This document shows positions 1 through 7,633 of a stretch of 18,716 nucleotides of DNA, piece by piece. Positions within the stretch are counted from its first letter, which is position 1, and each line of letters begins with the position of its first letter. The notes below the pieces were generated by a model, which had not been told where the DNA came from, did not search any database, and was given only the letters and a program-made list of their open reading frames with translations. The stretch spans positions 1-18,716 of the forward strand of contig CABUPE010000040.1 in NCBI GenBank assembly GCA_902493515.1, given 5' to 3'. The stretch comes from an uncultured Collinsella sp. (GTDB lineage Bacteria; Actinomycetota; Coriobacteriia; Coriobacteriales; Coriobacteriaceae). Position numbers and translations under genes: made by a program.

Positions 1-53
1 GCGGGTGGTTTCTGATGCGGCGCGCTGCGCGCCCCGCACAGGCTAAAGCCCGT

Positions 54-85
54 AATAAAAAAACCGCCCCGTATGGAGCGGTTTT
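54..85 (-). terminator. Rho-independent terminator of the mmuM unit
   Basis: Read on the minus strand, an 11-bp stem (AAAACCGCTCC with GGGGCGGTTTT, one G-U pair) closes a 4-nt loop ATAC and runs into TTTTTTTATT. It begins 5 nt after the stop codon of the homocysteine methyltransferase gene, so it ends the regulator-methyltransferase transcript. The remaining 50 nt at the left edge are GC-rich and hold no supported gene. Confidence 0.9.
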
Positions 86-90
86 GCCCT

Positions 91-984
91 TTATATATCG
101 AGCGCCTCGGCCATCGCTGCCGTAGTGATTGCCGTGGTTCCACAGCAACTGCCCACCATTGCGGCGCCGGCATGTCTCCATTCGATGCATGCGCGCGCGA
201 AAGCTTCGGGATTCTCGTGCCATACGGGGCCATCCTGAGTCTGGACCGGATCGCCTACGTTGGGACGCACCGTAACGGGAGTAGTCGCCGATGCAACCAT
301 CCTGGGCACCGCCGCATTCGCGGCCGCAAGCGAACAGCAATTAACACCAACCGAGTTTGCGCCGTGTTTTTCGGCGTACAAAACGGCTGCCTCGATGTTG
401 AGGCCATCGCCCAGCAGGTCGCCTTTATCGTCAACGACAAAACTCACCAGAACAGGCATGCCGTCGGCGGCATCTCGGGCGCCGGCAAGCATGGGCTGCA
501 GATTACGGATAGACGTCACCGTCTCGATCAGCAGACCGTCAACACCAGCATTGAGCAAGGCGTGCGCCTGTTCGCGCGCAATGCCGCGGATTTCACGATA
601 CTCGACAGAGTCCTCGGCAAACCACTCAATACCGATCGGGCCCATCGAGCCCAGCAGTAGCTGAGGGTGCGCCTGGCGGGCATCGTCGACGGCCCCGCGA
701 TTGACCTCCGCCACGGACGGCGCAATCTGGTCGTGCTTGAGGGCATAGCTCGATGCCTGAAAGGTATTGGTAATGAGCACCTGCGCGCCGGCGGCGACAT
801 ACAAGCGATGGATACGAGAAACGGTCTGCGGCTCTGCCAGATTCCAAAACGCCGGTGGAATGTCGGCGGCATCGTACTCACTCAACAAAACACTGCCCAT
901 GGGGCCCTGCGCCAACAAGGTCTCGCTCGACAAGCGGCGCGTAAGTTCCTCGGCACCAAAGCGGTTGTAATAACTCGTATCCAT
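91..984 (-). CDS. mmuM: Homocysteine S-methyltransferase (MmuM/MetH-N family)
   Basis: A 297-residue cytosolic enzyme expected to transfer a methyl group, typically from S-methylmethionine or S-adenosylmethionine, to homocysteine to give methionine. It is a single Pfam S-methyl_trans (TIM-barrel) domain of usual length. The zinc-thiolate ligands are visible: GVNC (Cys216) near the end of one strand and GSCCGTT (Cys280, Cys281) near the C terminus; the TNTFQAS motif is at residues 72-78. The start is ATG with GCGGGA about 7 nt upstream. It lies 10 nt downstream of a DtxR/MntR-type regulator on the same strand, so the two are probably co-transcribed, and a strong terminator follows. There is no B12-binding region, so it is not a full MetH. 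The methyl donor cannot be read from the sequence; a betaine- or selenocysteine-type relative of the same family remains possible. The gene symbol is a family-level assignment. Confidence 0.85.
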   Translation of the reverse strand: MDTSYYNRFGAEELTRRLSSETLLAQGPMGSVLLSEYDAADIPPAFWNLAEPQTVSRIHRLYVAAGAQVLITNTFQASSYALKHDQIAPSVAEVNRGAVDDARQAHPQLLLGSMGPIGIEWFAEDSVEYREIRGIAREQAHALLNAGVDGLLIETVTSIRNLQPMLAGARDAADGMPVLVSFVVDDKGDLLGDGLNIEAAVLYAEKHGANSVGVNCCSLAAANAAVPRMVASATTPVTVRPNVGDPVQTQDGPVWHENPEAFARACIEWRHAGAAMVGSCCGTTAITTAAMAEALDI

Positions 985-994
985 ATATATCCCG

Positions 995-1417
995 CTATTC
1001 CTCGACGCTGATTCCCTGCTTTTCGAGATAGGCGAGCCAGCGGCTCATCGTGTCCTCGGATAGCGCATGCTCCATCATGCAGGCCTCGGAATCGGCTCGC
1101 TCAAATTCGACACCGAGCTCCTGAACCAAAAACGTGCGGATGAGGCGATGACGGTACCAGATAGCCGTGCCAACCTCGCGGCCGCGATCGGTCAGGATCA
1201 CCTTGCCGTAGTGCGATTGCTCGACAAGCTCAGATGCCTTGAGAGCCGAAACCGCTTTATTGACCGATGCCTTGGAGACGCCAAGGCGCTGCGCGATGTC
1301 GACCGATCGAACGCCGTTGGTTTCCCCCTCTTCGCTTTCAATGCGAACCATGCACTCCAAGTAGTCTTCGTTCGCCACCGTCAGATGTAGTTCGCGCGAG
1401 CTATTTGTCGTATCCAT
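995..1417 (-). CDS. DtxR/MntR-family metal-dependent transcriptional regulator
   Basis: A 140-residue protein with an N-terminal winged helix-turn-helix (about residues 36-80, recognition part GVSKASVNKAVSALK) and a helical metal-binding/dimerisation domain. Family ligand positions are recognisable: Asp18 and Glu21 (EDYLE, as in MntR), His90 (YRH), Glu111, Cys113, Glu116 and His117 (EACMMEH, as in DtxR). There is no C-terminal SH3-like domain, which fits the short MntR type. I chose the ATG at 1417 because GGGACGG/GGAAG lies just upstream; an ATG seven codons earlier would include this ribosome binding site in the coding sequence. It is expected to bind DNA when loaded with Mn2+, Fe2+ or a similar metal. 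A 20-bp dyad sits across its own -35 region, suggesting autoregulation. It probably heads an operon with the methyltransferase gene. The metal is not certain, because the ligand set mixes MntR and DtxR features. Confidence 0.85.
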   Translation of the reverse strand: MDTTNSSRELHLTVANEDYLECMVRIESEEGETNGVRSVDIAQRLGVSKASVNKAVSALKASELVEQSHYGKVILTDRGREVGTAIWYRHRLIRTFLVQELGVEFERADSEACMMEHALSEDTMSRWLAYLEKQGISVEE

Positions 1418-1448
1418 GATCTTCCGTCCCTTCTGCATTCAATGGCTG

Positions 1449-1454
1449 ATTCTA
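1449..1454 (-). promoter_or_regulatory. Candidate -10 box of the DtxR-family gene
   Basis: On the minus strand the hexamer TAGAAT (5 of 6 matches to TATAAT) lies 31 nt before the ATG. No good -35 hexamer is present at the right spacing; that position is taken by the 20-bp dyad. Confidence 0.45.
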
Positions 1455-1470
1455 CCCCATCCAAGCGTCG

Positions 1471-1490
1471 CGGTATGCCGTGGCATACCG
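1471..1490. promoter_or_regulatory. 20-bp dyad, candidate operator between the divergent regulator and pepT
   Basis: CGGTATGCC-GT-GGCATACCG has two perfect 9-bp arms around a 2-bp centre. It lies in the 120-bp gap between the divergent metalloregulator and pepT, over the -35 region of the regulator, and directly abuts an extended -10-like TGCTAGAGT (1491-1499) facing pepT. No T-run follows on either strand, so it is not a terminator. Which protein binds it is an inference; the adjacent DtxR-family regulator is the obvious candidate. Confidence 0.6.
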
Positions 1491-1537
1491 TGCTAGAGTT
1501 CTTGTTGCACACGACGACCAAGATTGGAGCGGTCTTT

Positions 1538-2785
1538 ATGGAAAACACCACCACGAACCCCGATGTCCTCGAGCGCTTTTTGCGCTACGTCCAGATCAAC
1601 ACGCAGTCCGAGGATGCAAACTGCGACCAAGTACCCTCGAGCGCCGTTCAGTTTGACCTTGCCAACGTGCTGGCTGAAGAGCTGCGCGAGCTTGGTGCGG
1701 AAGATGCCCACGTGACCGAGCACGCCTATGTCTGCGCGCATATCCCCGCAAGTGCGGGCGCTGAGGACAAGCCCGCCCTGGGCCTGATCGCCCATCTCGA
1801 CACCACCGAAGTTGCACCGGGTGCCGGCGTGAAACCGCACATCGTACACTACGAAGGCGGCGACCTGGTCTGCGGCACGGTTGACGGTAAGCCCGTTGCC
1901 ATGAGTACCGCCAAGCTTCCCGCCCTGAACGACCTCGCAGGTGAGGACCTGGTCTGCAGCGATGGCACCACGCTGCTGGGCGCGGACGACAAGGCAGGCG
2001 TCGCCGAGATTATGTCGCTTGTCGCGCGTATCGCTCAGGACCCTTCTCTGCCCCATCCCGCACTCGGCATTTGCTTCTGCCCTGACGAGGAGATCGGCCA
2101 CGGAGCCGAGCTGTTGGATATCGATACCTTTGGCTGCAAGTACGCCTACACGGTCGACGGCGGCCCCATCGGCGAACTGGAGTGGGAATGCTTTAACGCC
2201 GCAGAGGCGACCGTCTGCTTTGAGGGCCAGTCCATCCACCCGGGCGACGCTAAGGGCCGTATGGTCAACGCAGGCAATCTGTTCTGCGACTTCAACGCGT
2301 TGCTCCCCTACGTACAGCGCCCGGAGTATACGGAAGGCTACGAGGGCTTTTATCACCTTGAGGGTGTATCTGCGACCGTCGATCACGCCACAGCGCGCTA
2401 TATCGTCCGCGACCATGACGCCGCCAAGTTCCAGCAGAAACTCGACCTTATTGATGCCGCTGCCTCGATGCTCAACCAGCGTCTGGGTGAGGAGCGCGTG
2501 ACGGTCGAGATTAAGCAGCAGTATCGAAATATGGCCGAGATCGTTCGTGACTATCCCGAGCTTATTGATGTTGCCAAGGAAGCCTACCTTGCCTGCGGCG
2601 TTGAGCCCCAAGTGCTGCCAATTCGTGGCGGCACCGACGGCGCCCAGCTGTCGTTCCGCGGTCTGCCCTGCCCCAACCTTTCCACCGGCGGCTATTGCTA
2701 CCACGGCGTCAACGAGTTCGTCCCGGTCAGTTCGCTCGTCAAGATGACCGACGTCCTGCAGGAGCTCGTCGCCCATTTCGCATAA
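1538..2785 (+). CDS. pepT: Peptidase T, tripeptide aminopeptidase (M20B)
   Basis: A 415-residue cytosolic di-zinc aminopeptidase that removes the N-terminal residue from tripeptides, close in length to characterised PepT (about 408). All family landmarks are present: AHLDTTEVAPG (His86, Asp88), LLGADDKAG (metal ligand Asp near 150), PDEEIGHG (catalytic Glu and ligand Glu at 184-185), YTVDGG (Asp207) and TGGYCYHG (His389). The dimerisation (lid) domain occupies roughly residues 210-330. I chose the ATG at 1538 because GGAG lies 8 nt upstream (1526-1529) and the E. coli-like N terminus begins there; the frame is open further upstream, but with no ribosome binding site or homologous sequence. 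It is the only plus-strand gene here, is transcribed alone and ends at a strong terminator. It diverges from the metalloregulator, and the shared dyad may influence both. Confidence 0.95.
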   Translation: MENTTTNPDVLERFLRYVQINTQSEDANCDQVPSSAVQFDLANVLAEELRELGAEDAHVTEHAYVCAHIPASAGAEDKPALGLIAHLDTTEVAPGAGVKPHIVHYEGGDLVCGTVDGKPVAMSTAKLPALNDLAGEDLVCSDGTTLLGADDKAGVAEIMSLVARIAQDPSLPHPALGICFCPDEEIGHGAELLDIDTFGCKYAYTVDGGPIGELEWECFNAAEATVCFEGQSIHPGDAKGRMVNAGNLFCDFNALLPYVQRPEYTEGYEGFYHLEGVSATVDHATARYIVRDHDAAKFQQKLDLIDAAASMLNQRLGEERVTVEIKQQYRNMAEIVRDYPELIDVAKEAYLACGVEPQVLPIRGGTDGAQLSFRGLPCPNLSTGGYCYHGVNEFVPVSSLVKMTDVLQELVAHFA

Positions 2786-2811
2786 GACTGGCCGCATAAG
2801 CCCAAAAGACG

Positions 2812-2849
2812 AATCGCCCCGTCCTCAACCGAGAACGGGGCGATTTTTT
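2812..2849 (+). terminator. Rho-independent terminator of pepT
   Basis: An 11-bp perfect stem (AATCGCCCCGT / ACGGGGCGATT) with a 12-nt loop is followed by a T6 run, 26 nt after the pepT stop. Confidence 0.93.
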
Positions 2850-2891
2850 GCTGCAATGAAAACAGGTTGACGCGCGCCAGCCTCTTGACGC

Positions 2892-2994
2892 AAGGAGTGT
2901 CCCAAACTGCCGGCACATAAGGAACGTCCCCAAGTGCCAAGTGCATCAAGAGTGTCCCCTTTGACCAGTCGTTTAAGAACGTCCCCAATGACTA
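2892..2994. repeat. Array of four REP-like units with alternating AGTGTCCC / AACGTCCCC cores
   Basis: Four short cores start at 2892, 2919, 2948 and 2975, i.e. every 27-29 nt: AAGGAGTGTCCC, AAGGAACGTCCCC, AAGAGTGTCCCC and AAGAACGTCCCC. The ACGTCCCC cores sit in loops closed by short arms that differ between copies: GGCAC/GTGCC around the second core, and AGTCGTT/AATGACT around the fourth (one G-U pair). The last unit is repeated almost exactly near the right end of the window. The layout resembles REP-type intergenic repeats. No protein is encoded here. Confidence 0.75.
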
Positions 2995-2997
2995 ACG

Positions 2998-3052
2998 TCG
3001 CAGGTTGAGGACAGGCAGCGAACGGGTCGCATTTGAGACAAGGTGACGTGAA
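2998..3052. repeat. Conserved block following the REP-like array (copy A)
   Basis: This ~55-nt block is matched at 18609-18662. The first half differs at several positions; the final 30 nt (3023-3052 versus 18633-18662) are identical, with the same orientation and order after an AACGTCCCC unit. Both copies are followed directly by a strong hairpin that differs in sequence. Confidence 0.85.
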
Positions 3053-3120
3053 ACGAAAGGGCGCTGACCTTCTGGTCGCGCCCTTGAAGTTGAACGTCAG
3101 ATTGTCCAAATGCGACCCGC
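3022..3120. repeat. ~97-bp imperfect snapback palindrome (MITE-like)
   Basis: The outer arms CGGGTCGCATTTG (3023-3035) and CAAATGCGACCCG (3107-3119) are exact inverted repeats. Pairing continues inward through GACAA and TGACGT with a few mismatches, to a core hairpin AAGGGCGC...GCGCCCTT with an inner GACC/GGTC stem (about 3057-3086). The size and terminal arms resemble a miniature inverted-repeat element, but no flanking target duplication was recognised. Read on the minus strand, the core is followed by TTTCGTTT and could act as a weak terminator. Confidence 0.7.
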
Positions 3121-3133
3121 GCAGCGTCAAGCG

Positions 3134-3161
3134 GTTACGCGGTTTGGTAAAACCGCGTAAC
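3134..3161. repeat. Perfect 12-bp stem-loop after the LCP gene
   Basis: GTTACGCGGTTT and AAACCGCGTAAC pair perfectly around a 4-nt loop GGTA, starting 1 nt beyond the LCP stop codon. No T-run follows on the minus strand, so it may protect the mRNA 3' end or act as an inefficient terminator together with the palindrome just downstream. Confidence 0.8.
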
Positions 3162-3162
3162 T

Positions 3163-4398
3163 CTAGTAGTTGGCCTCGTAGCCGTTGCCGTCGCCGGTCG
3201 GCTCTTCGTAGTAGTCCGAATCGCTCGAATCGCTTGAGTCATCGGAATCGTCAGAGCTGACCGATGAGGTTGCGGTACCGTTTGCGTAGTCGTCAGACGT
3301 GTTGTTGTTCAGGTCGCCGATCGTAGAGCTGGAACCGTCGGAAAGACCCATGGTGTTGGGACCCTTGGGATCCTTGCCGGCATCGACGCGCTCCATCATT
3401 TCCTTGAGCTCGTCCTCGTAGACAAAGACGTAGCTCACACCGTCGATCATGGTGCTGTCGTCGGCGTACGAGGGCAGGTTGGCCGAGTAGATGCCGTCGA
3501 CATCCATACCGCGCATGGCGTTGACCGTAGCCACGATATCCTGAACGCTCATATCGGTTACGAGCATATCGGACAGCGAATTAACCAGGCCAAAAATCTT
3601 CGTGGCATCGAAGTTATTGAGAATCTGGTTGGCAAGGGCGCCAAGCACCTGACGCTGGTGGCGCATGCGCGTGTAATCGCCGTCGGCATAGGTGTAGCGG
3701 CAGCGGGCATAGGTAAGGGCGGTGGCACCGTCCATATGCTGCTGGCCAGCGGTAATCTTAATATCCAGGTGCTCGGGGTCGTCAACATCATCGGTTGCGT
3801 TAATGTCGATACCGCCAACCGAATCAATCAGCGCCTGCATACCGTCGAAGCTGACCTCGGCATAGTGGGAAATCTGAACACCGCACAGCTCGTTGACCGC
3901 CTCGACCATGGCCTCGGCGCCGCCAACGGTATGGCAGGCGTTGATCTTCATGGTCTCGCCCTTGTACTCGACCTTGGTGTCGCGCGGAACGGAAATGAGC
4001 GTCGCCTGCTTTTGCGTGGGGTCGATGCGTGCCAGGATAATCGAGTCGGCACGATACGTATCCTCGCCCGGACGGCCGTCGGTGCCAAGAAGCAGCACGT
4101 AGAACGGATCCTTTGCCTCATCGGTGTCAACCAGAACCCGACGCAGATTATCGGTAATGACATTAGAATCGCCGAGCTTGCCCATAATGGTAGCAAACCA
4201 CAGGCCGGCAGCGGTAGTGGCACTCAGCAGCACACCAAGCACGACAATGAGCGCGACGTGACGAATCGTGTGGCTACGACGACGTTGACGAGCGCGCTCG
4301 GAATAGCGAGCCACGTTATCGCGACTGTAGATCTTGGCCTGCGCACCAGTTGAGGGTCTTCGGGCGGTGGTATCCGCGAGGGGCTTTTTATTAAACAT
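3163..4398 (-). CDS. LytR-CpsA-Psr (LCP) family cell-wall ligase
   Basis: A 411-residue membrane-anchored protein of the family that transfers undecaprenyl-linked glycopolymers (teichoic acid- or polysaccharide-like) onto peptidoglycan. Order: a basic cytoplasmic N terminus (about 1-45), one transmembrane helix (about 46-70), then an extracellular LCP domain with YVLLLGTDGR and RADSIILARIDP (about 99-126), ISVPRDT (135-141), KINACHTVGG and the Arg-rich YARCRYTYADGDYTRMRHQRQ region (about 230-250). Two domain cysteines (about 155 and 172) could form a disulfide. The last ~60 residues are a Ser/Asp/Asn/Tyr-rich acidic tail. The ATG at 4398 is preferred because CAGG lies 6 nt upstream; a TTG two codons earlier overlaps that site. 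It begins 12 nt after murA and is probably co-transcribed with it. The polymer substrate cannot be told from the sequence. Confidence 0.9.
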   Translation of the reverse strand: MFNKKPLADTTARRPSTGAQAKIYSRDNVARYSERARQRRRSHTIRHVALIVVLGVLLSATTAAGLWFATIMGKLGDSNVITDNLRRVLVDTDEAKDPFYVLLLGTDGRPGEDTYRADSIILARIDPTQKQATLISVPRDTKVEYKGETMKINACHTVGGAEAMVEAVNELCGVQISHYAEVSFDGMQALIDSVGGIDINATDDVDDPEHLDIKITAGQQHMDGATALTYARCRYTYADGDYTRMRHQRQVLGALANQILNNFDATKIFGLVNSLSDMLVTDMSVQDIVATVNAMRGMDVDGIYSANLPSYADDSTMIDGVSYVFVYEDELKEMMERVDAGKDPKGPNTMGLSDGSSSTIGDLNNNTSDDYANGTATSSVSSDDSDDSSDSSDSDYYEEPTGDGNGYEANY

Positions 4399-4410
4399 AG
4401 GCAACCTGTA

Positions 4411-5694
4411 TTAGTAGATGACGGGATCGGGGACGGAAGCATGCTCGACATGCGCGCCGAGCGCCTGCAGCTTTTCGACAAACTGCTCGTAGCCGCGCTT
4501 GATGTGATGGATGGCCGAAACCTCGGTCGTCCCGTCGGCGATCAAGCCCGCTACGACGAGGGCCGCTCCGCCACGCAGATCGGGCGAGGTAACCTGTGCA
4601 CCCGAGAAGCCCTTGACGCCATGAATCATGGCATGATGGCTCTCGATACGAATGTCGGCACCCATGCGCACCAGCTCAGAGGCAAACATAAAGCGATTCT
4701 CGAAGATGTTCTCGGTAATAACGGAACTGCCGTCGGCAAGGGCGGAGAGCACCATAATCTGCGCCTGCATGTCCGTCGGGAAGCCGGGGAACGGAAGCGT
4801 CTGGATGTCGACCGGCTTGATGCGCTCGGCGCGATTCACGTGAACGCCGTCGTCGGTACGCTCGCAGTCGATACCCATGAGCTCCATCTTCTTGAGCACC
4901 ATGCCCAAGTGAATGGGGCAAAAGCCCGTGACATCGACACCGCGATCGTCGGCCATCAACGCACCGGCAACGATAAAGGTACCGGCCTCGATGCGGTCGC
5001 CCACTACGCGATGGGTAACAGGATGCAGCTCTTCCACGCCCTCGATGGTCACGACGGGCGTACCCGCGCCGACAATCTTGGCGCCCATCTCGTTGAGCAT
5101 GTTGGCGAGATCGACGATCTCGGGCTCGCGGGCGGCATTGTCGATAACCGTGGTGCCCTGCGCGCGCACGGATGCCATGATGAGGTTCTCGGTCGCACCG
5201 ACGCTGGCGAATTCGAGCGTGACGGTGGTACCGCGCAGACCTTGGGGCGCATTAGCGTTGATGTAGCCGTGGGCGGTATCGAACTCAACGCCCAGGGCCT
5301 CAAGACCAAGAATGTGCATATCGATCTTGCGAGCACCCAGGTTGCAGCCGCCCGGCATGGCGATCTTGGCGCGATGGAAGCGACCCAGCAGGGGTCCCAT
5401 CACGGCGGTGGAAGCACGCATCTTGGCAACGAGCTCGTAGGGGGCCTCCCAAGAATCGACCTGAGAGGTATCAATCTCGAGCGTGTGCTCGTCAAGGACA
5501 TCGATTGTGGCGCCCATACCCTTGAGCACCTTGCCCATCACGTGAACATCGGAAATATCGGGCACGTTCTGCAGCGTCGTCTTGCCCGGCGCCAGAAGCG
5601 TTGCCGCCATGAGTTTGAGCGCGGAGTTCTTGGCGCCCGAAACGGGCACAGAGCCTCCGATGGCGTGGCCACCCTCAACGCGGATAATATCCAA
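4411..5694 (-). CDS. murA: UDP-N-acetylglucosamine 1-carboxyvinyltransferase
   Basis: A 427-residue cytosolic enzyme for the first committed step of peptidoglycan synthesis, adding the enolpyruvyl group of PEP to UDP-GlcNAc. It has the normal family length (about 420). Visible residues are Lys22 in SGAKNSALK, Cys117 in PGGCNLGAR (the general acid and fosfomycin-reactive cysteine, so not the Asp-type resistant form) and FPTDMQAQ near residue 305. The start is TTG at 5694, chosen because GAAAGGG lies 6-12 nt upstream and the family's N terminus (IIRVEGGHAIGG) follows at once; no nearby ATG fits. The ribosome binding site directly abuts the T-run of an intrinsic terminator after atpC, leaving no room for a promoter between terminator and gene. 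The LCP gene follows after 12 nt. Its position behind atpC matches actinobacterial gene order. Confidence 0.96.
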   Translation of the reverse strand: MDIIRVEGGHAIGGSVPVSGAKNSALKLMAATLLAPGKTTLQNVPDISDVHVMGKVLKGMGATIDVLDEHTLEIDTSQVDSWEAPYELVAKMRASTAVMGPLLGRFHRAKIAMPGGCNLGARKIDMHILGLEALGVEFDTAHGYINANAPQGLRGTTVTLEFASVGATENLIMASVRAQGTTVIDNAAREPEIVDLANMLNEMGAKIVGAGTPVVTIEGVEELHPVTHRVVGDRIEAGTFIVAGALMADDRGVDVTGFCPIHLGMVLKKMELMGIDCERTDDGVHVNRAERIKPVDIQTLPFPGFPTDMQAQIMVLSALADGSSVITENIFENRFMFASELVRMGADIRIESHHAMIHGVKGFSGAQVTSPDLRGGAALVVAGLIADGTTEVSAIHHIKRGYEQFVEKLQALGAHVEHASVPDPVIY

Positions 5695-5707
5695 GGTCTA
5701 CCCTTTC

Positions 5708-5746
5708 AAAAAGCATGCCCGGGATGGCTGGGCCATCCCGGGCATG
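5708..5746 (-). terminator. Intrinsic terminator between atpC and murA
   Basis: On the minus strand a perfect 14-bp stem (CATGCCCGGGATGG / CCATCCCGGGCATG) with a 5-nt loop is followed by C and T5, then immediately by the murA ribosome binding site. It should reduce read-through from the ATP synthase operon into murA; whether it is complete or partial cannot be told from the sequence. Confidence 0.88.
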
Positions 5747-5782
5747 ATGTGTTCGCAAATGGTCGAACGCTAAATCGTTTGA

Positions 5783-6175
5783 CTATTGGGCAAGCTTGAG
5801 CTTACACCATGCGATTTCATTATAGAGGTAGGCGCGGCGTGCATCATCCTCCGACAAATTACCCAGCTTCTCTTCAAAACCTTGAATATCAGCTTTAAGC
5901 TTGTCGGCATCGACGGTCGCCAAATCGCAAGCGCGCTCGGCGAGAACGGTCACGACATCGTCCGCAACCTGGGCATAGCCGCCGGCCACGGCAAACGTGT
6001 GGTCGACAGCGCCCATGGCCTTATCGGAAACGCGAACGTAACCGCGGTCGATCGTGCAGATCTCGCTGGAGTGAGCAGGCAGAACGCCAAACTCGCCATC
6101 CGTGGACGGAATCGACACAAACGCAGCGTCGCCCTCATAGGCGCAGCTCACGGGGCACACGATGCGGATACGCAT
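5783..6175 (-). CDS. atpC: F1Fo ATP synthase subunit epsilon
   Basis: A 130-residue central-stalk subunit with an N-terminal beta-sandwich (GEFGVLPAHS at about 27-36, the family signature) and a C-terminal two-helix domain (about residues 88-130) that in many bacteria inhibits ATP hydrolysis. The length is typical. The start ATG lies 3 nt after the atpD stop, and its ribosome binding site is inside the end of atpD. It is the last gene of the operon and is followed by a strong hairpin terminator. Confidence 0.95.
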   Translation of the reverse strand: MRIRIVCPVSCAYEGDAAFVSIPSTDGEFGVLPAHSSEICTIDRGYVRVSDKAMGAVDHTFAVAGGYAQVADDVVTVLAERACDLATVDADKLKADIQGFEEKLGNLSEDDARRAYLYNEIAWCKLKLAQ

Positions 6176-6178
6176 AAC

Positions 6179-7632
<1,454 letters not shown>

Positions 7633-7633
<1 letters not shown>

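Noticed and set aside
1442..1537. Upstream extension of pepT to 1442
   Set aside because: It would place the operator-like dyad and the regulator's promoter inside the coding sequence, while a proper ribosome binding site precedes the ATG at 1538.
1493..2797. 434-codon minus-strand frame antisense to pepT
   Set aside because: pepT has every catalytic motif and a terminator in the right orientation; the antisense frame spans the terminator side and has none.
2825..3130. Short open frames through the pepT-LCP intergenic repeats
   Set aside because: They run through hairpins and REP-like units, differ between the two repeat copies and lack ribosome binding sites.
4441..5799. 452-codon open frame antisense to murA
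   Set aside because: Shadow of murA, His/Arg/Asp-rich with no domain pattern.
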